The notes under the pieces: model-generated
Told to the model about the DNA's origin: nothing
Database searches by the model: none
Seen by the model: only the letters and a program-made list of their open reading frames with translations
Shown: piece after piece, positions 31,916 through 33,606 of the stretch
Layout: every line of letters begins with the position of its first letter
Numbering within the stretch: the stretch's first letter is position 1
Assembly: GCA_937920635.1 (NCBI GenBank)
Contig: CAKZUE010000088.1
Coordinates: forward strand, 1 to 33,606
Reading direction: 5' to 3'
Length of the DNA stretch: 33,606 bases
Source: an uncultured Bryobacteraceae bacterium
Lineage (GTDB): Bacteria > Acidobacteriota > Terriglobia > Bryobacterales > Bryobacteraceae
Program-made: the position numbers and the translations under genes

Positions 31916-32861
31916 CTCCGCCGTCCGGGGCAAGCACCGGAAGTTCGTCTCCGGATTTGTCTCGATTCTCGGCCGCCCGAACGCGGGCAAATCCACGCTG
32001 CTCAATGCCCTCATCGGCGCCAAGCTCGCCATCGTCAGCGACAAGCCGCAGACCACGCGCACGTTGGTGCAGGGCGTCTGGACCACCGATTCCTCGCAGG
32101 TGGTCTTCCTTGACACGCCAGGCATCCACGAGGCCGAAACGCGCTTCAACCGCTGGATGATGGACTCGGTGCTCGAGGCGCTCAAAGAGCGCGATCTGCT
32201 CCTGCTGGTCATCGACAGCACGCGCCCGCTCTCGCCCGCCGACGAGCGCAGCGTCGAACTGATCCGCAAGACCAAGACGCCCGCCCTCGCCGTGTTCAAC
32301 AAAATAGACGCGCTGAAACCGAAGTCGCTCCTGCTGCCGCTGATCGACCAGTACAGCCGCTGGCATGAGTTCGAAGAGTACCTGCCGGTCTCCGCTCTTG
32401 CCGGCGACGGGATGGACGATCTCCGCTCCTCCATCGTGTCGCGCCTCCCCGAAGGCCCTGCCTGGTTCCCGCCGGACCATCTCACCGACCAGCCGGAGCG
32501 CTTCCTCGCCGCCGAGATCATCCGCGAAAAAGTGCTTCACTTAACGCGCCAGGAAGTGCCGCACGCGGTGGCCGTGATGATCGACGAGTGGAAAGAGGAG
32601 CCGCGGCTGCTGCGGATTCTCGCCACCATCCATGTGGAGCGCCCGGGGCAGAAGGCCATCGTGCTTGGCTCGCAGGGCGCGCGGCTGAAAGAAGCCGGCA
32701 CAGCGGCGCGCCTCGAGCTGGAGGCCGTGTTCGGCCGCAAGGTCTACCTGGAGCTGTTCGTCAAGGTCAGCGAAAACTGGCGCGAAAACGAGCGCTTCCT
32801 GCGCGAGCTCGACTGGCGCTCCATGCGCGGCGCCTCAGGGCCGGACCTGCCGGACGAATAA
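31899..32861 (+). CDS. era: GTPase Era
   Basis: A 320-aa GTPase. G motifs: GRPNAGKST (G1), a TTR switch I element, DTPGIHEAETRF (G3), NKIDAL (G4, NKxD) and SALAGDG (G5). The C-terminal KH domain shows the VERPGQKAIVLGSQGARLKEAGTAAR pattern and ends VSENWRENERFLRELDW. Era binds the 3' end of 16S rRNA and assists 30S assembly, in functional keeping with YbeY. The GTG at 31899 has AGGAGA about 9 bases upstream, and gives a 17-bp overlap with the upstream gene. Confidence 0.95.
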   Translation: MKTKNDSAVRGKHRKFVSGFVSILGRPNAGKSTLLNALIGAKLAIVSDKPQTTRTLVQGVWTTDSSQVVFLDTPGIHEAETRFNRWMMDSVLEALKERDLLLLVIDSTRPLSPADERSVELIRKTKTPALAVFNKIDALKPKSLLLPLIDQYSRWHEFEEYLPVSALAGDGMDDLRSSIVSRLPEGPAWFPPDHLTDQPERFLAAEIIREKVLHLTRQEVPHAVAVMIDEWKEEPRLLRILATIHVERPGQKAIVLGSQGARLKEAGTAARLELEAVFGRKVYLELFVKVSENWRENERFLRELDWRSMRGASGPDLPDE

Positions 32862-32933
32862 TCCCCCCGCAGGATCACATGGTGAGCCACCGCCTCCTGC
32901 ACACTGCGGGTGAAGGAGGTCGTGATCCACCCG

Positions 32934-33416
32934 ATGACAACCCGCAGAGCCTTTCTCCCGATGCTGATGCTCGCTCCCGCCGCCGCCCGTGCCGGCGTCG
33001 GCAAGAAAGAAGTGCGCTATCTGGGGGGCGTCTGGACGGACGTCCGCGAAGGTACGGAAGGCAAGGTCCGCCTGGATGACGCCGCCGCCGTATTCGTCTT
33101 CGAGGGAAAGCAATACATGCTGCCCTATTCGAGCATTACCAGCCTTGAGTACGGCCAGAAGGTCGGCCGCCGCATCGGCGCCACCATCGGCTGGGGCGTG
33201 ACCACGCTCGGCGTCGCCGCTCTGCCCATGCTGCTGTCAAAAAAGCGCCGCCACTTTGCGACCATCGGATACAATGATGCCGAGGGGAAACCGCAAGGCC
33301 TGGTGGTGGAATTCGGCAAAGAAATCAACCGCAGCGTGATGAAAATGCTCTCACTCAAGTCCGGCAAAGAAATTGAGTTTGAAAGCGACAAGGCGCGCGA
33401 AGAGTTCTATCACTGA
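32934..33416 (+). CDS. Tat-exported hypothetical protein
   Basis: A 160-aa protein. The N terminus MTTRRAFLPMLMLAPAAARA has a twin-arginine motif (TRRAFL) and cleavable signal. The mature part has a FVFEGKQYMLPYSSITSLEYGQKVGRR segment in consecutive strands, a hydrophobic GATIGWGVTTLGVAALPMLLSKKRR helix and a KSGKEIEFES end, typical of a conserved but unnamed exported protein. ATG 32934 begins the signal; GTG 32922 and GTG 32910 are alternatives. AAGGAGG lies 14 bases upstream. It ends 12 bp before the stop of a convergent gene. Confidence 0.7.
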   Translation: MTTRRAFLPMLMLAPAAARAGVGKKEVRYLGGVWTDVREGTEGKVRLDDAAAVFVFEGKQYMLPYSSITSLEYGQKVGRRIGATIGWGVTTLGVAALPMLLSKKRRHFATIGYNDAEGKPQGLVVEFGKEINRSVMKMLSLKSGKEIEFESDKAREEFYH

Positions 33417-33434
33417 GCATGGGCAAGCTCAGTG
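33411..33434. terminator. symmetric hairpin containing both convergent stop codons
   Basis: CACTGAGC (33411-33418) and GCTCAGTG (33427-33434) form a perfect 8-bp stem with an 8-base loop. The TGA of the plus gene (33414-33416) and of the minus gene (33429-33431) lie in opposite arms. There is no U-tract. Confidence 0.5.
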
Positions 33435-33606
33435 CCGTTGCACGACGGCGATCCAGTTCCCCCGCGACGGCGCGGACAATTCCAGCCATCCGTGGCCTTC
33501 GGCCATCGCCCCGGGGCCGGACCGTCCCGCGTCCGCGTCGATCCAGCGGATCGTGAACCGCCCCGGCGGAGTTTGCAACTCCACCCGCCCGCCGGCGGGA
33601 AAATAC
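33429..33606 (-). CDS. partial gene, C-terminal end (glycosidase-tail-like)
   Basis: An open frame on the minus strand runs from the window edge to the TGA at 33431-33429 (59 codons; the start is outside). The product shows a GRFTIRWIDADAGR strand and ends WLELSAPSRGNWIAVVQRH. The pattern of a Trp-x-Asp strand, then a Pro-Ser-x-x-x-x-Trp-x-x-x-Val end, resembles the C-terminal putative collagen-binding domain of secreted glycosidases. That assignment is tentative because only the tail is visible. Confidence 0.5.
   Translation of the reverse strand, partial: YFPAGGRVELQTPPGRFTIRWIDADAGRSGPGAMAEGHGWLELSAPSRGNWIAVVQRH

Noticed and set aside
30545-32521. 658-aa minus-strand frame
   Set aside because: Antisense to ybeY, corC-like and era genes, all with clear motifs.
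1-33606. CRISPR array, insertion sequence or prophage
   Set aside because: No regularly spaced repeats, transposase, integrase or phage structural gene was seen.

Overview
The window is a GC-rich (about two thirds G+C by eye) bacterial chromosome segment. Gene families and layout (exosortase/EpsI, BNR-4 propeller, Tat-targeted Gfo/Idh/MocA oxidoreductase, TrkAH, NfrB-like glycosyltransferase, phoH-ybeY-corC-era) most resemble Acidobacteriota of the Bryobacter/Solibacter group. That placement is inference from protein style; there is no rRNA or phylogenetic marker to fix it.

Left part (1-8279): a surface-polysaccharide and exosortase region. It holds the end of a DegT/DnrJ/EryC1 aminotransferase, a FemAB-like protein, an exosortase with its Cys/Arg/His triad, and EpsI, all overlapping. 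A two-gene micro-operon runs antisense (96 aa and 41 aa, ATGA-coupled). Then come overlapping fliW-csrA, a DUF5658-like membrane protein, an orphan Flp pilin, a glycosyltransferase-methyltransferase fusion, a sugar isomerase-like TIM barrel and an NAD-dependent sugar epimerase.

Middle (8282-16428): a PLP decarboxylase, a divergent Tat-exported oxidoreductase ending in a strong bidirectional terminator, trkA-trkH (K+ uptake), a lipoprotein amidase, and a lipoprotein of the YpfJ neutral zinc metallopeptidase family whose HExxH motif is destroyed.

16429-18880 is the most unusual part. A tRNA-Pro(GGG) gene is followed by a low-GC gene fusing an endonuclease/exonuclease/phosphatase (EEP) nuclease domain to a methyltransferase resembling the DNA phosphorothioation-associated putative methyltransferase family. 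It looks horizontally acquired and is flanked by gene-poor DNA. It is the best candidate here for an undescribed system.

Right part (18881-33606): a secreted BNR-4 propeller protein; an ECF sigma/anti-sigma operon with two envelope or unknown genes; a class I aminotransferase with a structured leader, followed by a LuxR-type HTH protein; an NfrB-like inner-membrane glycosyltransferase; a 750-bp gene-poor, repeat-bearing stretch; a 70-aa monoheme cytochrome; an XRE-cupin regulator divergent from an ECF sigma factor; then the compact phoH-ybeY-corC-era operon, preceded by an apparently leaderless 14-codon leader ORF. The window closes with a small Tat-exported protein convergent on a partial gene, the two stop codons lying in the arms of one hairpin.

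No CRISPR array, transposase, rRNA or phage module was seen. Family names rest on motif recognition by eye; no database search was run.
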